From the NCBI GenBank assembly GCA_903912795.1, contig CAIWIS010000810.1, positions 1 to 11,720 on the forward strand: 11,720 bases of DNA. The letters run 5' to 3'. The stretch is from an uncultured Bacteroidales bacterium. Its GTDB lineage: Bacteria; Bacteroidota; Bacteroidia; Bacteroidales; Paludibacteraceae. Below the pieces are notes generated by a model. It was given only the letters and a program-made list of their open reading frames with translations, was not told the origin of the DNA and ran no database searches. Below are positions 1 through 6,576 of this stretch, piece by piece. The stretch's first letter is position 1. Every line of letters starts with the position of its first letter. A program made the translations under genes and the position numbers.

Positions 1-640
1 CTAATTCAAGCATTTCTTGTTCATCAGCTACTAATTGTGCTTCAACTAATTGATTATATTGAAACTGAATATAATCTAACTCAGTGCTATAGCGACGTGC
101 ATTTTGTTCCAGTTTTCTCTGGTCGGCTAGTAATTGTTGCCAACGCTGAAAGCTGTCAGTATAAGCGTTTAAAAGCAATGAATTTTGAGCAATAGTATCA
201 ACCACATCGAGCTGATAGGTAGGATTTGCCAACATAAGATTATCATGTTGCGAATGAATGTCGATAAGCTGAACAGTGAGCTCACGCAACACATTTAAAG
301 GCACCGGAGTATCGTTAATAAAAGCCCGCGATTTTCCAGCGCTTGTTAACTCCCTTCGAATAATACATTCGTCCGATGGAGTATCAATATCATTTAGAGT
401 AAAAAAACCACTTAATTTTGTATAACCTTTAATATCGAAAGTTGCCTCAATAACACATTTATCAGCATCATTTTTAATGGCTTTTGTTTCGGCTCTTTGT
501 CCTAAAATTAACGATAATGCACCTAAAATAATAGATTTACCTGCACCAGTTTCGCCAGTAATGGACAAAAAACCTGACTCAAAATCAATTTCGAGTTCCG
601 AAATAAGAGCATAATTTAAAATATAGAGTGATTTAAGCAT
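1..640 (-). CDS. recN: DNA repair ATPase RecN (5' part only, cut by the window edge)
   Basis: The frame from the ATG at 640 stays open to the window edge, giving about 213 residues, roughly the N-terminal 40% of a family usually near 550 residues. The start matches RecN closely (MLKSLYILNYALISELEIDF). The Walker A motif GETGAGKS lies at residues 29-36. IDIHSQHDNLML around residue 126 fits the RecN Q-loop region. After that comes the start of the coiled-coil arm (residues 150 onward, rich in Q, E, L). RecN is an SMC-like ATPase acting in recombinational repair of double-strand breaks; the Walker B half lies outside the window. The start codon sits 2 bases after the DUF4835 stop, so it is probably translationally coupled and belongs to the coaBC unit. 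No LexA-like operator was seen. The call is firm; only the C-terminal part cannot be checked. Confidence 0.95.
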   Translation of the reverse strand, partial: MLKSLYILNYALISELEIDFESGFLSITGETGAGKSIILGALSLILGQRAETKAIKNDADKCVIEATFDIKGYTKLSGFFTLNDIDTPSDECIIRRELTSAGKSRAFINDTPVPLNVLRELTVQLIDIHSQHDNLMLANPTYQLDVVDTIAQNSLLLNAYTDSFQRWQQLLADQRKLEQNARRYSTELDYIQFQYNQLVEAQLVADEQEMLEL

Positions 641-642
641 TT

Positions 643-1539
643 TTAATTTTTCAAAATTTTTTCGTAACGATCAGTTTGAGTTGGATTTACATCCGATAAA
701 ATTTCAACAGCCTCTTTTTTCTCTTTATCTGTGGCTTTTGAAAAAATATTTATCAACTCTTCGTTTTTGGCATCCAAAAACGAGGCAATAACAATAGCCG
801 AAGGGCGTGCTCTATTCGCTTCGCGCAGTAATGGTAATCCCAGAGCAATCTTTGATCGAGCATTTGTTATATTAACCGACATTTCGTCCAATCCCAAACG
901 GTGATATTCGTAGAAATAAGATCTGTACTTTTTAAAAGCTTCGTCTGTAAGATTATTGACCAATGCATAGCGGTTTTTGCTACTTTCAAACGCTTTCCAA
1001 CCAACTAAATCGGCTGCCTGAGCTGCATTTACAATTCTTTCGGCTGCTTCGAAAAAAGGTGTACCTCCTAACCTTGCATACGAATCCAAATCGTAACCAA
1101 TTATTAAATAGGCATAATAAGCCAACACGGCTGTAAGATTTGAAGTAATGGTATTTTCGTTCATTTCGAGTTGATCAAATTCCTTATAATCAAACGAAAA
1201 ATAATTGTCCTTAAAATTAAAAAGCGTGGTATTGTAGGATGAATTGTAGACCGGACGACGCGATTGAATTTGAATATCGGCTGTAAACAAGTCTCCATCA
1301 ACCTTTTTTACAATAATACTCATATTACATTCAATCTTTTCGGTATTCGCAATTGTCATTTCTGACCAACGACGCGTATTCATAAACTCCGAAATTGATT
1401 TTTGAAGCGTATTAAATACTGACTTATTGGTACCAATAACCATATCGGAATTAATATTTACATTGCATTTTAATTCCTGTGAAAACAAGTTTATAGTACC
1501 AAAAAGGCCTGCAAACAATATTACAATTAACTTTTTCAT
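643..1539 (-). CDS. DUF4835 family exported protein (PorD-type, possible type IX secretion link)
   Basis: This 298-residue protein begins with a Sec signal peptide (KK, then a hydrophobic stretch to about residue 18), with probable cleavage near S20/Q21. Cys25 is not in a lipobox (ELKC), so it is not a lipoprotein. The mature part matches my memory of DUF4835: QELKCNVNINSD at the N terminus, RRPVYNSSYNTTLFNF at residues 94-109, LGGTPFFEAAERIVN at 157-171, and a late RP.A....FLDAK segment. Cys25 and Cys71 are the only cysteines and could form a disulfide after export, which is inference. Function is not established from the sequence. I recall, without being able to check, that recent annotation calls this family PorD of the type IX secretion system. 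It lies 13 bases after coaBC and 2 bases before recN, suggesting co-transcription. Confidence 0.85.
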   Translation of the reverse strand: MKKLIVILFAGLFGTINLFSQELKCNVNINSDMVIGTNKSVFNTLQKSISEFMNTRRWSEMTIANTEKIECNMSIIVKKVDGDLFTADIQIQSRRPVYNSSYNTTLFNFKDNYFSFDYKEFDQLEMNENTITSNLTAVLAYYAYLIIGYDLDSYARLGGTPFFEAAERIVNAAQAADLVGWKAFESSKNRYALVNNLTDEAFKKYRSYFYEYHRLGLDEMSVNITNARSKIALGLPLLREANRARPSAIVIASFLDAKNEELINIFSKATDKEKKEAVEILSDVNPTQTDRYEKILKN

Positions 1540-1552
1540 TCAGCGTTCAACA

Positions 1553-2749
1553 TTAAAAAATAAGTGTATTTATTTCATTCACAATATCATCGGCTACAGC
1601 AAGCTTAGTTTTCAGCTCATAATGTTTTTTGTAACCTGAACTATGAATAATTGACACTTTATTGGTATCAAATCCAAAACCCGATTCAGCATCCTGAAGC
1701 GAATTTAAAACAATAAAATCAAAATTCTTTCGTTCCATTTTTGAAATTGCGTTTGCCTCCTCATTATCTGTTTCGAGTGCAAAGCCTACTAAAAACTGTT
1801 CATCTTTTTTAATTTTTCCGAGAGTAGCAGCTATATCTACAGTAGGCTTTAATTCAATCGTCAAATCATCATTCTCGCGTTTAATTTTCGATTTTGATTT
1901 ATGCGAAGGAGCAAAATCAGCAACAGCAGCACATAAAATAGCACCATCCATCTTATCGAATTTACTCATTACAGCTTTATACATTTGATCGGCTGTATCA
2001 ACATTTATTCGTTTAATGTTTCGGTGTTTGGCGCTTAAACTAACTGGACCAGCTATTAATGTAACTTCGGCACCTTGCATAGCGCAAGACTCAGCCAGTG
2101 CAAAACCCATTTTACCCGATGAGTAATTGCCAATAAAGCGTACAGGATCAATTTTTTCGTAGGTAGGACCAGCTGTGATCAATACTTTTTTGCCTAACAT
2201 TTTTTTGGGCGTAAAATAATCGGTCATATAACGAATAATATTTTCGGGCTCTTCCATTCGTCCTTTACCCTCAAGTCCACTTGCCAAGAAACCTACTGAT
2301 GAATCAATAATGTGATTTCCATAGGCTTGCAATTGTTTAATATTTCGTTTTGTTGATGGATGTGCATACATATCCAAATCCATTGCTGGAGCAATAAATA
2401 CAGGACATTTAGCAGACAAATAAGTAGTCAACAACAAATTATCGGCTACTCCACTCACCATTTTCCCAATAGTATTGGCAGTGGCAGGGGCAATTATTAA
2501 AGCATCCGCCCACAAACCTAAATCAACATGACTATTCCAATCGCCGTTTTCGGGATTAAAAAAATCCACTAAAATTGGATTGTTTGAAACGGTTGCCATA
2601 GTAAGTGGTGTAATAAACTCTTTTGCTAAAGGAGTCATAACTACTTTTACTTCAGCGCCTTCCTTTACCATTAATCTTGCAAGAATAGCAGCTTTATATG
2701 CCGCAATACTTCCTGTTATTCCCAGAATAATTTTTTTTCCTTTTAACAT
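1553..2749 (-). CDS. coaBC: Bifunctional CoaBC: phosphopantothenoylcysteine decarboxylase / phosphopantothenate-cysteine ligase
   Basis: At 398 residues this is full length for the bifunctional enzyme that joins cysteine to 4'-phosphopantothenate and decarboxylates the product during coenzyme A synthesis. The N-terminal CoaC flavoprotein half (about 1-180) shows GITGSIAAYK at 10-19, catalytic His74 in NSHVDL, PATANT at 88-93, PAMDLDMY at 121-128 and the flap ASGLEGKGRM at 156-165. The C-terminal CoaB half shows ITAGPTYEKIDPVRFIGNYSSGKMG at 191-215, with Asn208 matching the E. coli ligase Asn210, then CAAVADFAP at 273-281, KIKR near 288 and VGFALET at 321-327. Two CoaC positions differ from E. 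coli: Asp124 replaces Asn125 and Ser157 replaces Cys158. I believe this is common in Bacteroidetes. It probably starts its own transcription unit, with a terminator and promoter just upstream, and runs on into the DUF4835 gene and recN. Confidence 0.96.
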   Translation of the reverse strand: MLKGKKIILGITGSIAAYKAAILARLMVKEGAEVKVVMTPLAKEFITPLTMATVSNNPILVDFFNPENGDWNSHVDLGLWADALIIAPATANTIGKMVSGVADNLLLTTYLSAKCPVFIAPAMDLDMYAHPSTKRNIKQLQAYGNHIIDSSVGFLASGLEGKGRMEEPENIIRYMTDYFTPKKMLGKKVLITAGPTYEKIDPVRFIGNYSSGKMGFALAESCAMQGAEVTLIAGPVSLSAKHRNIKRINVDTADQMYKAVMSKFDKMDGAILCAAVADFAPSHKSKSKIKRENDDLTIELKPTVDIAATLGKIKKDEQFLVGFALETDNEEANAISKMERKNFDFIVLNSLQDAESGFGFDTNKVSIIHSSGYKKHYELKTKLAVADDIVNEINTLIF

Positions 2750-2812
2750 AGCCTTTTCCCTTTCAATTAAATTAAATAAATCGAAATATTACACTCACAA
2801 TATTATATACGG

Positions 2813-2848
2813 CAAAAATACAAAAATGTTACGAACTGAACTCACAAA
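2813..2848 (-). promoter_or_regulatory. Probable Bacteroidetes-type promoter of coaBC
   Basis: On the minus strand, TATTTTTG (2813-2820) fits the Bacteroidetes -7 consensus TAnnTTTG. A TTTG lies upstream at 2845-2848 as a candidate -33 element. The 24-base spacing is a little long compared with the usual 17-23. The predicted start near 2806 leaves a leader of about 57 bases before the coaBC ATG. The -33 candidate overlaps the U tract of the rpoZ terminator, so termination of one unit and initiation of the next are packed together. Confidence 0.45.
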
Positions 2849-2896
2849 AAAAAATAAAAGAACAAAGTAGTTTAAAAACTCTTCATTCTTTTATTT
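2846..2896 (-). terminator. AT-rich intrinsic terminator downstream of rpoZ
   Basis: Two perfect 11-base arms (2886-2896 and 2852-2862) form a stem reading AAATAAAAGAA / TTCTTTTATTT on the minus strand. In the 23-base loop the pairing continues with two G-U, two A-U and one G-C pair, then a small AGTT/AACT helix. The G-U pairs form only in the minus-strand transcript; on the plus strand they become C-A mismatches, so the hairpin is oriented for rpoZ. A run of U (nine A on the plus strand at 2846-2854) follows directly. It lies about 30 bases past the rpoZ stop. Confidence 0.65.
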
Positions 2897-2905
2897 ATAA
2901 TATTC

Positions 2906-2922
2906 TTAAATCTAGGATTTAA
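2906..2922 (-). repeat. Perfect 7-base inverted repeat just after the rpoZ stop
   Basis: TTAAATC and GATTTAA flank a 3-base centre, forming a short stem that starts 3 bases after the rpoZ stop codon. It has no U run after it and only two G-C pairs' worth of strength in total, so it is unlikely to terminate alone. It could protect the rpoZ 3' end or assist the larger hairpin that follows. Confidence 0.35.
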
Positions 2923-2925
2923 AAT

Positions 2926-3258
2926 TTACTTTATCTTGCTATCTTTTATCGGATTACGATAATAAACCTTTTCTTCGATAAATTCCTGTGTAGCTACTAG
3001 AGTAGGTTTAGGAAGTTTTTCGTAATGACGCGAAATTTCAATTTGTTCACGGTTTTCGAAAACTTCTTCGATGTTTTCGCTCAACGATGAAAACTCCTGA
3101 AGTTTTTTATCAAGTTCGGATTTTACTTCGGCAGTAATTTGATTGGCACGTTTGGCAATAATTTTCACTGTTTCGTAAACATTACCAACATTCTCGCTTA
3201 ACACGTTCATATCGCGCGAGATAGTACTCAAAGGTGCATTTACTTTTTTATGATCCAT
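2926..3258 (-). CDS. rpoZ: RNA polymerase omega-like subunit (Bacteroidetes RpoZ)
   Basis: This 110-residue protein matches the Bacteroidetes omega family in length and sequence. It begins MDHKKVNAP, has GNVYETVKIIAKRANQI at 25-41 (equivalent to the conserved omega helix with its AxRA..I pattern), then EEVFENREQIEISRHYEKLPKP at 64-85, and ends at YYRNP. Omega binds the beta' subunit and helps RNA polymerase assembly. It is longer than the E. coli omega of about 91 residues because of the C-terminal EKLPKPT..ATQEF segment typical of this phylum. It starts 12 bases after bamD ends and is followed by a strong terminator-like hairpin, so bamD and rpoZ form a two-gene unit, an arrangement I recall as common in Bacteroidetes. 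Sequence similarity to proteobacterial omega is low, and the assignment rests on the family pattern. Confidence 0.9.
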   Translation of the reverse strand: MDHKKVNAPLSTISRDMNVLSENVGNVYETVKIIAKRANQITAEVKSELDKKLQEFSSLSENIEEVFENREQIEISRHYEKLPKPTLVATQEFIEEKVYYRNPIKDSKIK

Positions 3259-3270
3259 AATTTTATATAT

Positions 3271-4074
3271 TTAATCTTTTACAATTTTTTTCGATTCGCT
3301 AAAAACTTTATCAGCATGCTTGCGCAATTTTCCTTCGGGATACTCATTTATATAATTGTAGTATTCGTCAATTGTTGCTCTGTAACGATCCATTTTCTTT
3401 TCCTCAAAACTTTGTACCGCTTGTTGGTATTTAGCATCAAGAATAATAATTGATAATTCTTCGCGATACTTAGTGGACGGAAAGCGTTTTAAAGCATTTT
3501 GTGCTGTTATAACAGCCGATTCGTAATTATTTCCTAAGTAGTTCCCTAAGTTGAAATACAGTTTCGAATTCAAATAATATTTATAGGCTATTTTATCATT
3601 TAACTCGTCAAGCAATTTCATAGCATCGGGCACTCTTTCACTTTCGGGATAAACATCAACAAACTCTTGTAATGAAGCTACAGCATCGTTCGTAGCAGTT
3701 TGATCCAAGCGGGCATCAGGCGAATCGAGGTAATAACAATAGCCAATCATATACTTCGATTCTACAACATATTTCCCTTTAGGATATGTTTTTACATAAG
3801 TTTTGTAGTATTCGCTTGCTGTAAAATAATCTTTCTGTCCCAAATAAGATTTTGAAAGATAATTTAAAATAGTTTCGGAGCGTTCTGTGCCTTTAAAATA
3901 GGTCGAAATTTCGTCGAACAAAGTTGTTGCTCGCATAAAATCGCCTTTTTCAAAATACTCAACTGCTTTCGTATATTTTAATTCGGGATCTGTGCTCTTC
4001 AAAAGTTTCTGATAATCACCACATGAAGCGAATAAAACAATTGATAAAACGAGAATTAATGAATATCTTTTCAT
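3271..4074 (-). CDS. bamD: Outer membrane protein assembly factor BamD (lipoprotein, TPR repeats)
   Basis: This 267-residue lipoprotein has a signal peptide ending in a lipobox (LFASC), with the lipidated Cys at residue 18 followed by GDYQKLLKSTDP, the usual Bacteroidetes BamD start. The body is a chain of TPR-like helical pairs: about 32-60 (AVEYFEKGDFMRATTLFDEI), 68-98 (SYLGQKDYFTASEYYKTYVKTYP), 104-145 (GYCYYLDSPDARLDQ then ASLQEFVDVYPES), 164-200 (YYLNSKLYFNLGNYLGNNYESAVITAQNALKRFP) and 207-247. The repeated xxFxxxYP ends are characteristic. BamD is the essential partner of BamA in folding outer membrane beta-barrel proteins, anchored at the inner face of the outer membrane. A strong -7 promoter element lies 18-25 bases upstream. 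rpoZ follows 12 bases downstream. Confidence 0.93.
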   Translation of the reverse strand: MKRYSLILVLSIVLFASCGDYQKLLKSTDPELKYTKAVEYFEKGDFMRATTLFDEISTYFKGTERSETILNYLSKSYLGQKDYFTASEYYKTYVKTYPKGKYVVESKYMIGYCYYLDSPDARLDQTATNDAVASLQEFVDVYPESERVPDAMKLLDELNDKIAYKYYLNSKLYFNLGNYLGNNYESAVITAQNALKRFPSTKYREELSIIILDAKYQQAVQSFEEKKMDRYRATIDEYYNYINEYPEGKLRKHADKVFSESKKIVKD

Positions 4075-4091
4075 AATTAAAATTCGGACTG

Positions 4092-4099
4092 CAAAAGTA
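4092..4099 (-). promoter_or_regulatory. Bacteroidetes -7 promoter element of bamD-rpoZ
   Basis: TACTTTTG on the minus strand, followed by C, is a perfect TAnnTTTG match ending 17 bases upstream of the bamD ATG, predicting a leader of roughly 10 bases. No TTG lies at the usual 17-23 base distance; the nearest is 30 bases upstream (4130-4132), with a T-rich tract at the expected place. The 9-base core is identical to that of the dxs promoter. Confidence 0.55.
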
Positions 4100-4161
4100 G
4101 TTAATATATTGGTAATAAAAAAATAAATACAATTATTTTAAAGTTTAAACTGCAAAATGGT

Positions 4162-4188
4162 CAAAAAGAAAGGCGAATTCATTATTCG
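4162..4188 (-). terminator. Weak terminator-like hairpin at the apbE 3' end
   Basis: CGAAT / ATTCG arms (4184-4188 and 4174-4178) form a 5-base stem with a 5-base loop that contains part of the apbE stop codon. It is followed on the minus strand by the U-rich CCTTTCTTTTTG. The stem is short and has only two G-C pairs, so this is suggestive at best. Its position between apbE and the bamD promoter fits a unit boundary. Confidence 0.25.
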
Positions 4189-5207
4189 TTCAAATATTTT
4201 TTAAATCCGTCGGTGTAAATTACTTGGAATTTCCCCGCTTTATCAGTGTATACCAAGTAACAATCCATATCTGGAATTCGTTTGCACAATGCCATTGCAC
4301 TATCTTTACCAAGTACCATAAATGCTGTAGCAAAAGCATCGGCTGTTGTACAATCGGCCGCTATTACTGTAGCACTTAACAAGTTATGCTGCACAGGGCG
4401 ACCTGTTTTGGGATTAATGGTGTGTGCAAATTTCTGACCATCTTTGTAATAAAACTGACGATAATTACCCGAAGTGGTTAATGCTCTGTTTGTTATACTT
4501 ACTATAGCTTGCAATTCACCATCCACGTTTATCGAATCGTCAACTGGCTTATCAATACCAATTTTCCAATTTAAACCCTTGGGGTTTAAACCTTTGCAAA
4601 CAATTTCGCCACCGATATCAATCATATAATTTTCGCAGCCATTTTTCTCAAATAATTTTGCAATCAAATCAGCAGAATATCCTTGAGCAATAGCACTTGC
4701 ATCGATCATAATTGCAGGATTATCCTTGATAATTTTATGATTTTGCAATTTCACTTTTTGGTATCCAATAAGTGGCATTAGTTTTGTATAATCAGGCTCT
4801 TTACTCCTATCGTGATTACCAAATCCAAAACCCCAAATATTTACTAACGGTGCTACAGTTATGTCAAATGCACCGTTGGTGAGCATTGATACTTTTTGAG
4901 CCGCTTCAAACATGGATTCAAAATAAGCATCCGTTTGAACCGAATCGTTGTTTTGATTTATTTTCGATATAATCGAATTTGGATTATAAGTTGATAACGA
5001 TCGATCAAATTCATTGAAAAAAGTATCAATTTGCGCTTGTAAGTTTTTGCCTTCGGGTTGCAAATAAGTAGCTGAATAATAAGTACCTTGAGCTTTTCCT
5101 TCGTTATGTATGTAATCTATTTTTTTCGCAACAGGCTTAGTACACGATACCAAAACTAAAACAGCTAGTAAAAACAAGAATTGGGATTTTCTGAAGAAAA
5201 TTATCAT
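4182..5207 (-). CDS. apbE: FAD:protein FMN transferase ApbE (lipoprotein)
   Basis: At 341 residues this is the usual ApbE length. An N-terminal hydrophobic segment ends in a lipobox (LVSC, Cys22), so the enzyme is exported and membrane-anchored. ApbE moves FMN from FAD onto a Ser/Thr of target proteins such as the NqrB/NqrC or RnfG subunits. Motifs seen are GTYYSATY at 41-48, the FDRSLSTYNPNSIISKIN block at 67-84, APLVNIWGFG at 119-128, DASAIAQGYSAD at 169-180, MIDIGGE at 195-201, TSGNYRQFY and HTINPKTGRPV at 245-272, and TTADAFATAFMVLG at 287-300, whose Asp290 fits the Mg-binding position. The usual IAKGYA reads IAQGYS here. It starts 2 bases after pyrC ends. No flavinylation target or Nqr/Rnf operon is nearby, so its substrate lies elsewhere. 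Confidence 0.95.
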   Translation of the reverse strand: MIIFFRKSQFLFLLAVLVLVSCTKPVAKKIDYIHNEGKAQGTYYSATYLQPEGKNLQAQIDTFFNEFDRSLSTYNPNSIISKINQNNDSVQTDAYFESMFEAAQKVSMLTNGAFDITVAPLVNIWGFGFGNHDRSKEPDYTKLMPLIGYQKVKLQNHKIIKDNPAIMIDASAIAQGYSADLIAKLFEKNGCENYMIDIGGEIVCKGLNPKGLNWKIGIDKPVDDSINVDGELQAIVSITNRALTTSGNYRQFYYKDGQKFAHTINPKTGRPVQHNLLSATVIAADCTTADAFATAFMVLGKDSAMALCKRIPDMDCYLVYTDKAGKFQVIYTDGFKKYLNE

Positions 5208-5209
5208 AC

Positions 5210-6556
5210 TTAAATATTAAAAGTTAAACGCATTCCGCGCACATCGTCATTAATTACACCATTATTGTATACGAGTTGACCATTAACCCAAGTTTTAAGT
5301 ATACTATGATCAAACTTTGTACCTTCAAATGGCGACCATTTACAAAAATACAGTAAACTTTCGTTCGTTACAGTCCATGAAGTATTGTTATCAATCAATA
5401 CCAAATCAGCATAATAACCTTCGCGAATATAACCTCGTTGTTCCACTCTGTAAAGTTCGGCTGGTGCGTGACACATTTTATCAACCACTTTTTCGTATGT
5501 AAAAACAGCGTCCTTAGCCATTTGCAACATGGCAATTAATGAATGCTGAATAAGTGGACCACCCGAAGCAGCCTTTAAACATGAACCTTCTTTTTCACGC
5601 ATTAAATGTGGAGCATGATCGGTAGCTACCACATCAATTTTTCCATTATTTAAAGCTTCAATTAATGCCTGTTTGTCTCGTTCCGATTTAATTGCTGGAT
5701 TCCATTTTATTCGGTTTCCATATTTGGCATAATCAATATCCGAAAACCAAAGATGATGAACACAAACTTCGGACGTAATATTTTTTTCGATTAATGGTTT
5801 TTTATTGTCGAAAAGCGACATTTCTTTTTCGGAAGAAATATGCAACACATGCAAACGTGCATTGTATTTTGTTGCTAATTCCACCGCAAACGACGAAGAG
5901 CGATAGCATGCTTCATCATTGCGAATTAAGGGATGAAACTGAATTGGCAAATCATCGCCATACATGGCTTTGTAATGAGCTTTATTAGCCTGAATAGTTG
6001 CTTCATCTTCGCAGTGCGTAGCTATAAGCATTGGTATTTCATTAAAAATATTACTCAAGGTTTCTTTATTGTCAACCAACATATTACCTGTCGAAGAACC
6101 CATAAAAACTTTCAATCCACAAACCTTTCGCGGATCAACTTTATGTAACTCAGCGAGGTTATTATTGGTAGCCCCCATATAAAAAGAATAGTTTGCGAAC
6201 GACTTCTCAGCTCCGAGTTTATATTTATCTTCGAGCGCATCTATTGTTATTGTAAGAGGCATAGTGTTTGGCATTTCCATAAACGATGTGACACCACCAG
6301 CAACAGCAGCTCGCGATTCGGAATAAATATTTCCTTTATGTGTAAGGCCGGGTTCCCTAAAATGTACTTGGTCATCAATTACACCTGGAATTAGTATTTT
6401 TCCTTCAGCATTAATAGTTTCGCAATTGGCAATTTCAGGAATAAAATCACCTTCGGCGTATATGGATTTTATGAAAGCATTTTCGACCAAAACGGAACCT
6501 TTAAATGTTCTGCCTTCGTTTATAATGGTTGCATTTTTTATCAGAAAAACACTCAT
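5210..6556 (-). CDS. pyrC: Dihydroorotase (amidohydrolase family)
   Basis: This 448-residue amidohydrolase should cyclise N-carbamoyl-L-aspartate to dihydroorotate in pyrimidine synthesis. It strongly resembles the Bacteroidetes dihydroorotase type I know from Porphyromonas. The family signature region reads DDQVHFREPGLTHKG at 61-75, followed by AGGVTSFMEMPNTMP at 86-100. GLKVFMGSSTGNML at 147-160 carries Lys149, a candidate carboxylated metal bridge. Candidate metal or substrate residues follow in ATHCED (His181), RLHVLHISSEKE (His236/His239) and ATDHAPH (Asp313). The C terminus has the usual G.Y.R.GYYADLVL.D block at 375-389. The first His of the common HxH pair is Gln63 here. It lies 20 bases after the glycosyltransferase and 2 bases before apbE. 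Hydantoinase or allantoinase is the alternative, but similarity to the Bacteroidetes PyrC group argues against it. Confidence 0.92.
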   Translation of the reverse strand: MSVFLIKNATIINEGRTFKGSVLVENAFIKSIYAEGDFIPEIANCETINAEGKILIPGVIDDQVHFREPGLTHKGNIYSESRAAVAGGVTSFMEMPNTMPLTITIDALEDKYKLGAEKSFANYSFYMGATNNNLAELHKVDPRKVCGLKVFMGSSTGNMLVDNKETLSNIFNEIPMLIATHCEDEATIQANKAHYKAMYGDDLPIQFHPLIRNDEACYRSSSFAVELATKYNARLHVLHISSEKEMSLFDNKKPLIEKNITSEVCVHHLWFSDIDYAKYGNRIKWNPAIKSERDKQALIEALNNGKIDVVATDHAPHLMREKEGSCLKAASGGPLIQHSLIAMLQMAKDAVFTYEKVVDKMCHAPAELYRVEQRGYIREGYYADLVLIDNNTSWTVTNESLLYFCKWSPFEGTKFDHSILKTWVNGQLVYNNGVINDDVRGMRLTFNI

Positions 6557-6576
6557 TTTAGCAATGTTTTGATTTT

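Noticed and set aside
1459..1539. Possible lipoprotein signal in the DUF4835 protein
   Set aside because: Cys25 follows ELK, not a lipobox, and lies past the likely signal peptidase I site near residue 20.
2580..2870. Plus-strand 96-codon open frame across the coaBC start and promoter
   Set aside because: It is antisense to conserved CoaC codons, has no family resemblance and runs through the terminator/promoter region; it is a shadow of coaBC.
3250..3453. Plus-strand 67-codon frame with a hydrophobic, membrane-like sequence
   Set aside because: It lies opposite the bamD 3' end, and hydrophobic stretches are expected from the complement of Lys/Glu-rich helices; nothing supports translation.
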